From: Kappaphycus alvarezii
Lineage: Eukaryota > Rhodophyta > Florideophyceae > Gigartinales > Solieriaceae
Length of the DNA stretch: 64,000 bases
Assembly (NCBI GenBank): GCA_002205965.3
Contig: NADL03000701.1
Location: 186,001-250,000, forward strand
Direction: 5' to 3'
The notes beneath the pieces were generated by a model. It was given only the letters and a program-made list of their open reading frames with translations. It did no database searches and had not been told where the DNA came from. Of the stretch, positions 40,235-51,652 are shown piece by piece (within the stretch, counting starts at the first letter, position 1; every line of letters begins with the position of its first letter). The translations under genes and the position numbers were made by a program.

Positions 40235-41085
40235 GAACAGGCCTACCTGTTCCATAGCCATCCTGATCCCGGTACTCAAACGTGGGGACCAACATACAGT
40301 GCTCCAGCGAATTACCGCCCACTTTCCCGCTTACCTCACTGCCAAAAAGCCATCCAAGGTCTCTCCACTCTCCTAGCCGACTTCACAGATCTCCACCCAA
40401 TGCAGTTTGGCTTTCAAAGAAGAACGGCCCCCCTCCGCGCCCTCATAGCCACGGAAGCAGCTATACGACAAGGGTATCGCTGGCTCGCCGCCCTGGATAC
40501 TTTCAAGGCCTATGACAGGGTCAACCGCCATCTGCTCCTACACGACTGCGGACGCATGTTCCCCCACTCGGAAACAGCTATGATTAGAGCATGCCTCATC
40601 CCCCTCACGGTCCGGACAAGAGACGATTGCACCCCTAAAACAACGGTAATCCGCCTCGGTCTCACCCAAGGTTTCCCTCTCTTCCCAATCCTATTCAATG
40701 TCTTTAACAATGTATTTCCCAAAGCCCTGACGGCCGTCACGACCCCCTCCACCCTCCATGCAAACCTTTCGCAGACGACGTTGTCCTCCACTCCCACGAC
40801 CCTTCCTCCTCCATACTCTCCTCGACGAATGTAAACGGTGGGCATCCGCCAGACGCATAAACTGGGCACCCAATAAAGGCATAGTAATCTCCCAAGATCC
40901 GGATCCAGCCCAATCCAAGAGTAACATTACGATACAATCGACGGCGATACCTCTTTCTGACAAGGCCCCTTACCTAGGGATGACATCTACCCCTTAGGGA
41001 TACATCCTGGCGTGACCATCAACAGGGCACATCGTACTCTACAAGACACCCGGACCTTCCTACACACAACGCCCCACACTGGACC
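40235..41085 (+). mobile_element. LINE-type reverse transcriptase fragment
   Basis: Consecutive plus-strand blocks: A-N-Y-R-P-L-S (40300), Q-F-G-F-Q-R-R-T (40400), A-L-D-T-F-K-A-Y-D-R-V (first catalytic Asp), L-G-L-T-Q-G-F-P-L-F-P-I-L-F-N, then after a frameshift near 40765 F-A-D-D-V-V-L-H-S-H-D and K-A-P-Y-L-G. This is a LINE RT of a type different from families A and B. It is truncated at both ends and joined to an inverted family B fragment at about 41085. Confidence 0.8.
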
Positions 41086-42463
41086 TTGCGTTGGTGAGTG
41101 AGGGCGGCAGCCCCACCTGCGACTTGCGTCGCTTTGGTGATTGTGGTCTGCTTGAACGGTGACGTAACGGCGACGTCGCATGCGATGGGTCGGTGTGATA
41201 AGCCATCTTCAGTGTCACGGGGGAGTTGCACGAGGAGAATGTCAGCGGGCCTGAAGTCCGTTCCGGGGAGGAGATTCTCAACTTCAAACTCGTAGTCAAG
41301 GCCGGCGGCGCGGAAGACGTGCCACGCGAACACATTGCGAACGGAGTTGTGGCGGTGAGACGGAGCGGTCGGCGGCATGGTCACCTTGGGAGTCCATGTC
41401 ATGCTGGCAGTGGTGGCATTTCAATGGCACCTAGTCTGTGTAGACTGGGAGACCGAGGTGCCTGCGCTGCATGATGCTCCAGTGCTCTGATGAGAACTTC
41501 GTCGTAGTGGTGAGATGGGCATATAAGAACGCCGCAGCACCGCAGCACTAATCCAATCCGGCGACTTGTGGACGTCTCGGAGTGGCAGCTAGGAAGAGGC
41601 ACCTTCTTCCATAGGTCGTCCTCCCAAAACTCCTTTGCCCTGGCCTCTTGCTGCGCCTGATTTAGATGAGATTGCAGGTTGACGGCCTTAGCGGCAAGGG
41701 AGGCGGGATCAAAAACGCCTAGTTAGGTGGCAAACGGATCCCCTTGGATCTGGCGGACGAAATTGCGCAGCGGCCGGCGTGCCTGGTTAACCAGGAAATA
41801 TCGATCACCACGTGCCTGTTTCCCAAGTGCGGCGACGGAGCGGGGGGTAGCGTAGTCGGCTGTGCGTAAACGGGCGGGGGCAGCGTTCAGAATGCTGGCG
41901 GCGACAGCCGCGTGCAGTGCGGGGCCAATCCTGGAGAATCGGTGCCCCCCAAGACGGAGGGGGAGCCATGCTTGTTCCAAAGCGTCGTCGGTGAGCGGGA
42001 CATTATGCAGCGCGCCGTAGTCGGATCGCTGCAGGGAGTCATAGTCCGCTGCAGGCTTCACGGCGTGCTGAAGGACAACAAGCCGAACCGCGTGAAGCAT
42101 ATGGCACGCGGAGGCACATAGGTGATGCATGTGGAAGCGGGCCCTGGGGTCTCGGACCCCTTCCAGCAACGCCAGGGTGCGACGGCACCCTTCTACCTTG
42201 CTGCGTAGGAATGTCTTCGTGAAGGCAGCGTTACCCAACAGGGCCTCGAGGAGCTCAAAACCGTCGCCGGTGCATTCTGCAAGCGGAAACTTGGCCAGGA
42301 AAGCAGCGCGGTCAACTGGCAAAGTGTGCGGCCAGGAGATGCGGGTCTTATGGGGGTTAATGAACAGACCAGAGGACGGGCCGTAGAGCGCGGGAGACTG
42401 CAGTGCTCGCCGTAGACCATTGAGTGACCCTGTTGGGAGCATTCGAAAATACACAAATCGCAT
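41086..42463 (-). mobile_element. Non-LTR family B, 3' half of ORF2
   Basis: 42463-41723 encodes the RT thumb region (G-L-F-I-N-P-H-K-T-R-I-S-W-P, F-L-R-S-K-V-E-G-C). After a stop and frame changes, 41602-41086 encodes the zinc-knuckle remnant (Q-G-D-H-A-A-D-R), R-H-N-S-V-R-N, R-P-A-D-I-L-L and A-C-D-V-A-V-T-S-P. The last two blocks correspond to the R-P-D and D residues of R2-type endonucleases. It is the same family as 15110-16076 and 29940-30427. Shared DNA such as 'cagggcaaaggagttttggga' confirms it. Confidence 0.82.
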
Positions 42464-42489
42464 ATTTACGCCACGGAAAAACGGAAATG

Positions 42490-42905
42490 TGACGAGTGAA
42501 GACTCGGCTTTACCAGCAGCTTAGTTATGCGATTTGGTCCACGTGTGCGGCTGGCCTCCGCGCCTCTTCTTCCCCCGGCCTGTCTGACTTCCATACTCCC
42601 AACAGCGGACTCACACGCCCCTCGCTGCACTTACTGCATCTGAGCGCGCCAAATTTCTCCACTATGGCCACCTCTGCGCCGAACTACGTATCGACTTCCA
42701 CCCGATGGCTTTCGATATATACGGGTCTGCCGGTCCCGGTGCCGAACGAGGTCTGTCCAGAATTTCTGAGTACATCGCTCTACGGAAGGGCAGTAGCCCT
42801 GCCTTTGAGCGCGATCGCTTGTTCACGATTATCAGTTCGCTCCTACAACAACGAACTTCTGTCGCGATCAACCGACGACTACTCAACTGTTCCTGGCTTG
42901 GATAG
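42490..42905 (+). mobile_element. 3' ends of two non-LTR elements (family B-like then family A-like)
   Basis: 42496-42580 reads T-R-L-Y-Q-Q-L-S-Y-A-I-W-S-T, matching the last residues of family B (T-R-I-Y-Q-R-I-S-C-T-L-W-S-S at about 15950). From about 42640 another frame reads L-H-Y-G-H-L-C, H-P-M-A-F-D-I-Y-G and S-V-A-I-N-R-R-L to a stop at 42905, matching the family A C-terminus (P-L-A-F-D-V-Y-G...A-V-M-I-N-Q-R). Both are 5'-truncated. Confidence 0.65.
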
Positions 42906-43322
42906 ATTTTCCCCCTTTTGAGGGCCGCTAGCCCCCCCTTTCCTGCTTGGTAACGTCTTCTTCTTCTTCTTCAAGTAACATTAAATGTTTACTTCCACGC
43001 TTGCCAGCGCTATCCTGTCGACGCCGTAGCACCGGTTGCTTTTAGACGTGTTCCCTTTGATTACGGCCTACTTTGACGGTCTTCCGACTACCAGTTACCG
43101 TGTTATCACATCGTGTCTACTCTGGCAAGTCAAGACTTCACCTGGACACCAGCAGCCCTGTTCACCGTTCGCAATACTTCTTTAACCCCATATCCGTTCC
43201 ATCGGCAGCTTTTTCTCTGCTAAAGTACGGCTTCAATCAGACGCCTCCTCCGAATTTAACGTTCCTTTTTTAGACTCATTTGTGTCTTTCCAGGTTTTGG
43301 CTCTCCATTACAGTCACAAGCA
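42906..43322. other. Spacer with no gene seen
   Basis: Only short composition-driven frames occur. A small CTT repeat (ttcttcttcttcttc) is present near 42960. Confidence 0.3.
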
Positions 43323-44531
43323 TGGGAGAAAAGTTTTTTCCGATCCCTGAGACGAAGTTAGAAGAGGACACAGATAAAATCTTAAATGGTTCTTACGCAC
43401 GACACAACTTGCAGCCGCATCGAGTTGATGGCTGTGGTATGGAAACAGGAGAAAAAGAATTGAATCGATCCGGAAATCTACATTCTGATGAAGGCGTTCC
43501 TGAAACGTATGGATAAGAAACAAGGCGAAACTTAGAACTGAATAGCAACGTGGCACCTTCTCAGCCCGACGAGACTGCTGCTGAAGTTGCGCGAGATGGT
43601 AGGCGCATTACTGCTTCCAGGCCATCACTTGTCAGTCCTTCATCCGATCGAAGACCCCTCGCCACCACAAATGGGAGGCAACGTCATGAACGGGGATGGC
43701 GACTACTAAATTACCAAAAATGTCGTCTCGAGACTGTAAATAACAATAATTGTAACGAAAAGAGACAGAACCGATCAGGGGCTCGCAGGCAGCGGCAGAA
43801 AACGTTGCAGGAAGGCTAGGTAGATTCTCTAAACAAGAAGTGGAGTCTTTGTTGGAAACGATAGAGGCTTCACCCGCTTTGTGCGGATGAGTGGGCGGTT
43901 GCTGCTCGACTACATGAATCCCTATATCGAGAATGGGAACGCACTCATTAATACCTAAGAAACAAGCATCCTGCTCTTTACAAGAAGAAAAATCCTCCCG
44001 GAGATCCTATCATCCCACCCGAGGTGAAATGGGCGAAGCTTCTTCGTTGGAAAATGGCGCAAAGGGCGGACATGGGTCCAGCGGTTGCCAGTGACGATGA
44101 GCTGGATGAAAACAATGGCGATATTGGTGGGATGGAAATGATGAAGAAGAAGATGCCGGTAATGCTTCTCTTCAAACCGATGTGGACGATGCACAAGTTG
44201 AAAGCCGTGCTACAACACCCTTGTCAGAGAAGAGCGGCCAAAATGTCTCTGTCATGCGCCGAAAAGACGCAGAAGAGCCTCTACAAGGACTTTGCTGCTC
44301 GACCTCTTAATCGCAAAAGAAGAGTCAAGTCTAAAGGGTCTGAGGAAAGTAAGAGCAGCGATTTTTTTGAGATTTTTAAACCTTCGCTTATTCAGGACCG
44401 TGAGCGCAGGAAGGAGGAGCGAGAGAAACGCGAGGAGAAGCGCAAGGAAGATAAGTCACGTAGAGAGGAGGACTGACAGAGGCATGAAGTTGACCCACAG
44501 GAGGAACGAAAGAAAAAATAAGAGGATCGCA
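43323..44531 (+). pseudogene. Broken gene with Myb/SANT-like (DUF6818-like) domain and Lys/Glu-rich tail
   Basis: From about 43820 to 44070 the plus strand reads F-S-K-Q-E-V-E-S-L-L-E-T-I, then D-E-W-A-V-A-A-R-L-H, Y-L-R-N-K-H, P-P-G-D-P-I-I-P-P-E-V-K-W-A-K. This is the layout of the DUF6818/trihelix-like DNA-binding domain common in oomycete and algal proteins. One frameshift near 43885 and one stop (T-H-stop-Y-L-R) break it. The tail (44390-44475) is a Glu/Arg/Lys coiled-coil-like run. An acidic N-terminal part begins at ATG 43323. The Ty3 5' LTR starts only 50 bp beyond its end, and a stop-ridden frame continues to 44531. Confidence 0.5.
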
Positions 44532-44580
44532 AGGGGAAAAAGAATTTATAAAGATTAAGAAGATGATCTTGGCTGTAAAA

Positions 44581-45659
44581 TGTAGTGCAATGGGAAACCG
44601 TGAACACCCCTAAGGGGAGGGTGGACTATCTATTGCTCGAATTTCGAGAACCTTTATTTGACTAACTATCTGTCACCCAAAGCTGCTGACAGCTGCACCC
44701 TGTATGCCTAACGGCCACTGGTCATGTAATTTGCCCTGATGGGGCCGGGCCGAACTCGGTGACTACCCTCTGATTTGTTTCCGGCCACGCCCTCCCATTG
44801 GGCCAAGTGTTCTGTCTAATGATCACTAACTTGTCGCCGCCATGGCTTGGCACTAACGGATTAGGGTTAACTTTACTTAGGGTTAACAGTAGGACTTGGA
44901 GTAACTTGTAGATAGCTAGCTAGTATTTATACCTGCCTCTAGAGTCTGGTAGCTCTACACTAAAGAGTGCACTCCGGTGCAAGCTCTGGAATTAGTCCCC
45001 ACCTTTCGTTTTCGTCGAAGCCCTTCGTCAGTGACGACCGTGGTTATGACTGTGTCTATCTCGCCCGGGTTTCCCTTTGCATAAAATTTGGGTTATACCC
45101 TTTTTGAAGGCTTCGTGCCGCCGTTGGCGCTATTGTAGCTCAGTGTCTACATACAAGTCGAGATAGCGTACGGAGTACCCGTATCGTATTCTTGGCGCTT
45201 ACGTGACTCAGCGTCTACATACAAGTGGAACCGCCCACCGGTGTGTCGTATGAGGACACTCTCCGCGCATCTCCCGTGGAGTCCCAAGGCTCGCGACACC
45301 GTCGCTCGAGCAGGAGATACTCTCTCCAGCCTGTTGGCTCTCGAGACTCGGAGCAGCCACACCCCAGATGACATTGGGACACGGTCCGGCCTAACAACCT
45401 GGGGAGGGATACTGCCAATCTTCAGCCGCCAAGCGCCTTTACCGCTCTATAAACCATTATCCTGTCCCGTACAAGGTGACTGTCGTCCGTGACGAGACAC
45501 CCGTGGATCGTCGTTGACGACATTGAAGCTACTGGGTCGCAAGATCCTTAAAGAGGAAGCTGGTCCCGAACTCCAGGTAGGTGGTGTGTGGTTTCCGTGT
45601 TGCCTAAGGCAGATCTCGGACGAAGACTGACGCAGTCCCGTAACACGCATTGCACTACA
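44581..45659 (+). repeat. Ty3 element 5' LTR
   Basis: TG...CA ends with 11-bp terminal inverted repeat. It contains an internal repeat 'ctcag(t/c)gtctacatacaagt' at about 45137 and 45207. The two LTRs differ at about 11 positions, of which two lie in the first 15 bp and seven in the last 50 bp. Confidence 0.95.
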
Positions 45660-45856
45660 TAAATTAGTCTCCCGACCTAGAAGTAATCAGGTCTGGAAGC
45701 CAAGCACAATTGAGAAGACCGTAATTACACCTTGGGATTCCCGACTGAGTGTCACCTGGTAAGTGTCCTCGCTTTCAGCGATCTACGCAATGTAGTCGTT
45801 CCGTTTTCTCTGGTTCCGCAAATCGCCTTCGACGGAGTCGTGAACCGCAAGAGATA

Positions 45857-47602
45857 ATGAACGTGATGTCGTCAGTTGGATCTGGCCGACCGTGTACGCG
45901 TTCGGGCCTTGCCCAACGCCAAGGGGCGCCTTCGGATGTCCCATGCAGTCCAACGATCGCACCGTCAGTATCAGGAGAAGAAGAACCGACTACGGAAGTT
46001 AATTTCGCCGACATTGAGGCTCGTTGTGAAGCCCTTAGCACAACCCTCCCTGAAGAAATTAGTATCATGGTTACAGCTCAGATTGAGACTCTTCGCGGAG
46101 AAGTTGTTACGTTGTGTCAACAACTGGAGAACAAAGAGACAAGGATGGATATTGACCTGCGTCAACATGAAGAACGCTTAAAAACCACCGGTGCACAGCG
46201 TGATGTTGAAGCTGCACTCGGAGAAGATGTGGCCACGTTACAAGCAAAAGTCAACAAACTCCTCGAGGATGTTGCCGTGGAAAATGCCACCGGCCTTGGG
46301 ATGACCGAACGTATCGGGCATCGTTTGTCTCGACTCGAGAATGCGACCCGTCCAGGTAAGGAAGTACTGTACTTGACCAATAACCCTATCCCTCTTGGCC
46401 GTGCCAAAGGGGGTTCCCTGGAAGATGATGACGACAGCGACTCAAATAACGTTCAAAGAGGAAGGAGAGACTCTGAACGCTGAGGTGTCCGCTCCTCCAA
46501 GAAGAAAAAAGGCAAGAAGCTGCAGAATAAGAAGACGTATGGCTCCTCTTACGACTCGGATTCCGAGAATGAAAGTGACCAGAACTCCGACGAGGATTCA
46601 TCGAATACGGAGTCCGAACTTTCAATCGATGAGACCGGACGGCCGAAAGGCCGGAGTTCTCGGAAGAAGGGGAACAGAGCCTCCGGGCCACAATATCTAC
46701 GGCGACCTCAGGTCGAGCCCGGATGACTCGAATCGAATTACGAGACAAACCAGGCCCAGAGTGGGTGGATCTGGAAGAATTGGAACCCACGAATCAATTT
46801 TACCGACGCCTCCTATTCTACATGACGTATAAACTCAAGAGTACTTCCCATTCATTGACATCGTCACACACGGGAAGGGCGCGGACTAAGTCCAAGCGTA
46901 TCCTGCAGAAGGTCAGAAAAAGGTACTTCTTCTCTGGCGATGACCCCATTGGAGTCCTTGCCTTCCTTGCCCTCATGGTTTGGGAGTTTAACCTCCCGGG
47001 CATGACCGAAGCCCAAGCCTTTCTGGTACTACCCGACTTCTTGACTGGCATTGCAGAACTTCAGTTCCGCTCAGTCGCGGAGACTACTTCTCCAGAGCAG
47101 GGTGGAATAACCAGCTGGCCGGAAGCAGTACAGTGTTTATTGCTTTCGTTCGCGACCGACGATTCCATCTATAATGTGGTACTCGCAATGAGAGATGTGC
47201 GTCAGTTGCCGAACGAAGAGGAGCGGTACTATTACTTACGCCTCTCGGAAGCAAGCAACCGCTGCGTTAATGTGCATGATGCTCATGAATTAGTCACCAT
47301 GTACATTGATGGTTTGGACTGACGCATCAAGGGAGTGGTGAGTCACTATTGTCGGACAAAAAAGGACGTAACCTTCATCAACATCACGGAGTACGCCGAG
47401 AATCAAGTTATTGCTGTCGGAACTCGCACACAGGCCCTCCGCAAGGTCTCAAATGACGCGCGGCCGGTAAAGGCGAATACGTCAAAGACTTGCACCCTCG
47501 TTGGGAGTCAAGGGCGAGGTCGAAGTAAAGGACTATTGCTCTTGCAGAAGGATCATCCGCTTCGCGATCCGCGAAAAATGAAGGCAACCAAGACCAAGTA
47601 AA
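45857..47602 (+). pseudogene. gag: Ty3 Gag (capsid region), broken
   Basis: Starts at ATG 45857. The first part (to the TGA at 46481) is polar with a coiled-coil-like stretch; the same frame continues after the TGA with Lys-rich then acidic Ser/Asp/Glu segments to about 46720. A frame change leads to the capsid-like part 46723-47319 (F-L-V-L-P-D-F-L, W-P-E-A-V-Q-C-L-L, Y-Y-Y-L-R-L-S-E-A) and, after another TGA, R-I-K-G-V-V-S-H-Y. Gag would assemble the particle. At least two stops and one frameshift separate the pieces. Confidence 0.75.
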
Positions 47603-47771
47603 CCTCATGGAGTCTGGATCGGAACTGCAGACAGTCACCAGTATTGAAGCTGATGGCTCGTGAGAGGCCACGTCTTATGAACCGTCCTTAGCGATCAGTG
47701 ATCGAGGAAACACGCCCGCACCGCGGGTTTCTTATGAAGACAGGCATACAGTATATAAACGTCCAGGTTGG

Positions 47772-47981
47772 GTGGGACATAAAACGTCCCCTTCTCCGGC
47801 ACGGCCCCCAGCTCGTAGCGATGGAGGCCGCCGCCGTAATTTGATTTGTCATCTCTGTTACAAAAAGGGACATATTCAACCCGATTCTATCCTCCCTAAT
47901 CGAGAGAGGTCAACTGTTGTACGTAATTATGAAAGGCTCACAACTGAAGAGCGCGCATCAGTCCCTGCTGTTAGTTATTAA
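47772..47981 (+). pseudogene. Ty3 nucleocapsid zinc knuckle, degenerate
   Basis: The frame contains C-H-L-C-Y-K-K-G-H-I-Q-P-D-S: a CX2CX4HX4C knuckle in which the last Cys is Ser (TCT). It lies between capsid and protease as expected. Loss of one zinc ligand should impair RNA packaging. Confidence 0.65.
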
Positions 47982-48181
47982 CATGCAGAATGGAAGCCAG
48001 AGGTCAAAGGATTAACTAATAGCTTTTCCCAAGTTAGGACGGTACCGTCGGAACCTTCGGCAACGCCGTCAGGTTCTCAGTCCGCAGCTTCACAAAATGC
48101 TGACTCAAAAAACGATTAAAGGGAGCCTTTTCCACGGAAGAGGTAGTTAGTCCAGTTGTCCCAACCCAACCTAGGGTTAGT

Positions 48182-49550
48182 GTGCCCTGCTCCCCACCTC
48201 GCGCCGCAATAAGAGCCTTGAAGCAGATCCTGACACCAAAAGGGGTCTCTAAGTCGCCAAGCGCCTCTGGTGATGCCCGGAAACTTTGTCTCAAGAGACC
48301 CTGGATCAAGGTATGGAACCCGAAGTTCCCCGACCGACTCCTCGTGATGGCTCGGCAAAATAAAAAAGTGTATGCAGATGTCGGTCTTCCACCATCCCCT
48401 ATGCACAGAGTATTGACCGTCTTGGATACAGGCGCAGTGATAGAGGTTGAAGCTGAAAGGGAAGGTTGGATAACGAAGGTGGGGGGGAATGAAAGGAAGT
48501 TCGCCAGCTCTGGCCAGATTTTACTTGGAGTTGCTCAAGTCGCAACTTATATAGAACTATTTCGCCACACTAGCACTCAACTCTTACTCTAACTAAACCC
48601 TAGCCATCTGAGCGGGACACTCAATACTACCAATCGTCACAAGACATGACATAGTATCACTGGCACAAATTCATGCCAGCTTACAACTAATAGTGCACAA
48701 CAGTGCACAACACTACATCACTTCATCATGTGTACGCACTAACTCACCAACTGCACGTAACCACACAATCACTACACGTCCCCAAATTCACAGCACATCT
48801 CTTACACATGCAACGACATGTATACACGCAACTACTGTAACCGCCACCACTGTACTTGACCCATCATCATAGTGCATCAACACCCATCAACCTGTACTGT
48901 ATGTCCACGTACATACCTGTCCACTCTGTACTGCACAGCCGTACTGTACAGCATAGCTATATGTACTAGCTACACGTGTACTCCAGAACAACCCACTAGA
49001 GCCACAACACTTGTACGCACCACGTAGCATATGAGCATTTGCAGTAGCCAATCAGAAGCCCGTTTCACATTGAGTTTGAGATGAGGCGCATATGCGCTTT
49101 CCAAACGGCACCCTCCAAAACAGCCCATGCTCCCCTGCACTTTTGGTTTTCATTGACAGCACAGGGTCCACAGCCAACAGGCTGGGCCAAACTTCATCCG
49201 TAGATCGGAACTAACGGTGGGATTTGAGGAATGTATAAGCTACTGCCCTCTGCCAGATATCTGCGACGCGAACAGCAAGCCGCTCCGGACGATTGGAGCC
49301 ATCAAGCTTCCTGTTCGTCTCGGAGGGCACCTGGCTGTGGTCCAGTTCATTGTCTGTCACAAGCTCGCCGCGCAAGTAATCTTAGGAGCAAAATACTGAG
49401 ATCGTTTCGTAGAAGCTATTCGACCAAGGGCTAAGCTCGTCGAGTTGGAAGACGGTACTATCGTGCCAATCACGGGTCGACCAGTCAAGTGCGCCCTCAG
49501 TGCGAAGCCGCTTCCCGAAGAGTAAGAACCCCCGGCGAGCGATTGATGTG
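48182..49550 (+). pseudogene. Ty3 aspartic protease, split by an insertion
   Basis: The active site V-L-D-T-G-A is at about 48418-48437. The continuation expected right after it (F-I-R-R-S-E-L, then L-P-V-R-L-G-G-H, V-I-L-G-A-K-Y, stop, D-R-F-V-E-A-I) is found only from 49190 onward. About 735 bp of foreign sequence lies between. A TGA at 49398 also breaks the C-terminal part. The protease would process Gag-Pol; this copy cannot. Confidence 0.8.
48441..49175. repeat. Insertion of about 735 bp inside the Ty3 protease
   Basis: Sequence unlike the rest of the element: AC-rich, with repeated 'gtgcacaacagtgcacaac' and 'gtactgtac' words and a TATATA box-like site at 48550. It begins TGATAGAG and ends ...AACA, so TG...CA ends are possible, and the short words around it (gcgcag / gctggg) could be a decayed target duplication. 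It may be a solo LTR of another family or a small non-autonomous element. No coding frame is visible. Confidence 0.5.
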
Positions 49551-49954
49551 CATAACCAAAGGTGAGAGTCGCGAAGAAGATAACCATCCCGCCGCAAAGT
49601 CAGTCGTTCGTCTCTGTCGTGACGGGTCGACATGGGATTATCTTTTTACAACCGGACTCCGGCTTGTATCAAAACCTCGGACTGGCAGCCGTCAATGGCT
49701 TTGTTCGGGTCTAGGCGGGTGTACTGTTCAGGTTGTTGGTAGCGAACTTCAAACGGTACCCCGTAACGCTTATGAGATCGCAAGTGGTCGCGCAGGCTTT
49801 GCTTCATCCGACCATCGCAGTTCCAAGTCGTCTGACGTTAGGATAAGTACTTAGTATTAGGGCAGTTGCTGCTCCAGTTGAGAAGTAGGCATCGCTAAAA
49901 GTCTCGGACGCCTCGGTATCGGAACGGCCAGCCGGTAAAAAGAAGAAGGACGAT

Positions 49955-51553
49955 GTGTTCAAAGTTGATGATATGGATTGGGGTCACATTCCACAGCAAC
50001 TGGCTGATAAGTTCAAGACCATGTTGAACAAGTATTCCAGTATGTTTTATGGCTCTCTAGGGGAGATCGAAAGCGTGGAACATCACATCGAGTTGGTACC
50101 TGGGACCCGACCGGTCGCGCAAGCACCCTACCGCGCAGGTCCCAAAGCAAGAGAGATTGAAGCCTCAGAAGTGCAGCGGATGTTGGAAGCTGGGGTGATA
50201 GAACCGGCCATGTCAGCTTGAGCCGCACCAGTGGTGCTAATCCCAAAGCCTGATGGTGCCGTTCGCTTCTGTGTAGACTACAGGAGGCTTAACGCGGTAA
50301 CTGTCACGGACATGTACCGTTTGCCCAGGATGGACGAATGCATTGACTCTCTAGGCGATGTATCAGTCTTTTCCACTCTGGATTGCAACTCAGGGTACTG
50401 GCAGGTGAAGGTCGCAGAGGAATCGAAGGACCAGACCGCTTTCATGTGTCACGCAGATCTGTACCAGTATATGCGAATGCCCTTCGGCTTATGCAATGCA
50501 CCGGCTACCTTCCAGCGCACCCTGGATATCCTTCTCTCTTCGTTTCGTTGGCGTTCGTGCTTGGTGTACCTGCGTGACGTCATCATATTGTCGAGGAATA
50601 TGGAGGAACATATCGACAATGTCGATGAAGTTTTGAACGTACTGCTTAAAGCAGGCGTTTCTCTCAAGTTCAAGAAGTGTGAATTAGCGTTCGATAAGGT
50701 CAAGTACCTTGGACGCATCATCAAGCCCGGCCGCGTTGAGATCAACGCAACCCGTGTCACTGCTCTGTGGGAGGCACAATACCCGAAGACTCTGACAGAG
50801 TTACGGAGTTTCCCAGGGTTGTACAATGTGTACCGCCGCTTTATCAAGGACCTCTCGCGAGTCGCGAGTCCGTTGAATCAGTTGCTCCGCAAGGAAACGC
50901 CTACTAAGCTTGCTCCCTTCGGACCCGCGGAAGATGAGGCCTTTCGATCTCTCATTGATGCTATTGTTTCCCCACCTGTGTTGGCACTGCCAAGGGCGGG
51001 ACTCCCGTAATATATCAATACGGACCCAAGTCAATACCAAGTTGGTGTAGCTCTGTTCCATAAACACCCCGACGGAGAACGAAAACCCATTCGGTTCTTT
51101 TCAAGGACACTCAAAGATGCCGAAACTCAGTATCCTGTAACTGAAAAGGAGTGCCTTGCGGTGGTCTGGGCTCTCATGACCCTCAGACCGTACCTTCAGA
51201 GCGAACATTTCACCATCCATACGGATCATTCCTCCTTGAAATGGTTCATGAACGTCTTTGACCCTTCCGGTCGACTCATGCGTTGGAAAATACGCATTTC
51301 GGAGTTCGACTTTGACGTCGCGTACAAGAAGGGAAAGGCCAATGCTCAAGCCGATGCCTTGTCGCATCTGCGTAACCGCGGGGAAATAGTCAGCGACTTT
51401 GAAGAAGAGGTTCCATGCTTCCTCGCAGAGGAGACCCCCGCTTTTGAGAAGGGGGAGGCGGTGGAAGTTTTTGCTCTCGACCCTTTCGATGCAGTAGACA
51501 ATGTCGATACCGTCCTGGCTCTGCAAAGCAGTGACACTGTGCCTGAGTTCTAG
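49955..51553 (+). pseudogene. pol: Ty3 reverse transcriptase and RNase H, with stops and altered catalytic site
   Basis: One frame throughout, interrupted by TGA at 50219 (at the conserved Trp of S-x-W-A-x-P-V-V) and TAA at 51008. RT blocks: P-K-P-D-G-A-V-R-F-C-V-D-Y-R, S-T-L-D-C-N-S-G-Y-W-Q-V (first Asp), M-P-F-G-L-C-N-A-P, then Y-L-R-D-V-I at 50567 where Y-L-D-D is expected. RNase H: N-T-D-P-S-Q-Y, T-E-K-E-C-L-A-V-V-W-A-L, H-T-D-H-S-S-L-K-W and A-D-A-L-S keep all four acidic residues. Replacement of a catalytic Asp by Arg means the RT is inactive even if the stops were bypassed. Confidence 0.9.
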
Positions 51554-51652
51554 TGTGTATCTCCGGAGGAGTTAGCACGGGAACAGTACTCAGATGAATT
51601 TTGTCAAAGGATACGTGGGAAGTTGAACGCTGGATAAAAGATTCCCTTCACG

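Noticed and set aside
44576..44580. Possible Ty3 target-site duplication
   Set aside because: The flanks are taaaa and gaaaa; both are A runs, so a 4-bp match is uninformative.
45749..45856. Extension of Ty3 Gag upstream of 45857
   Set aside because: The longer frame begins with GTG in the leader. The first ATG in frame is at 45857, which is the more likely start.
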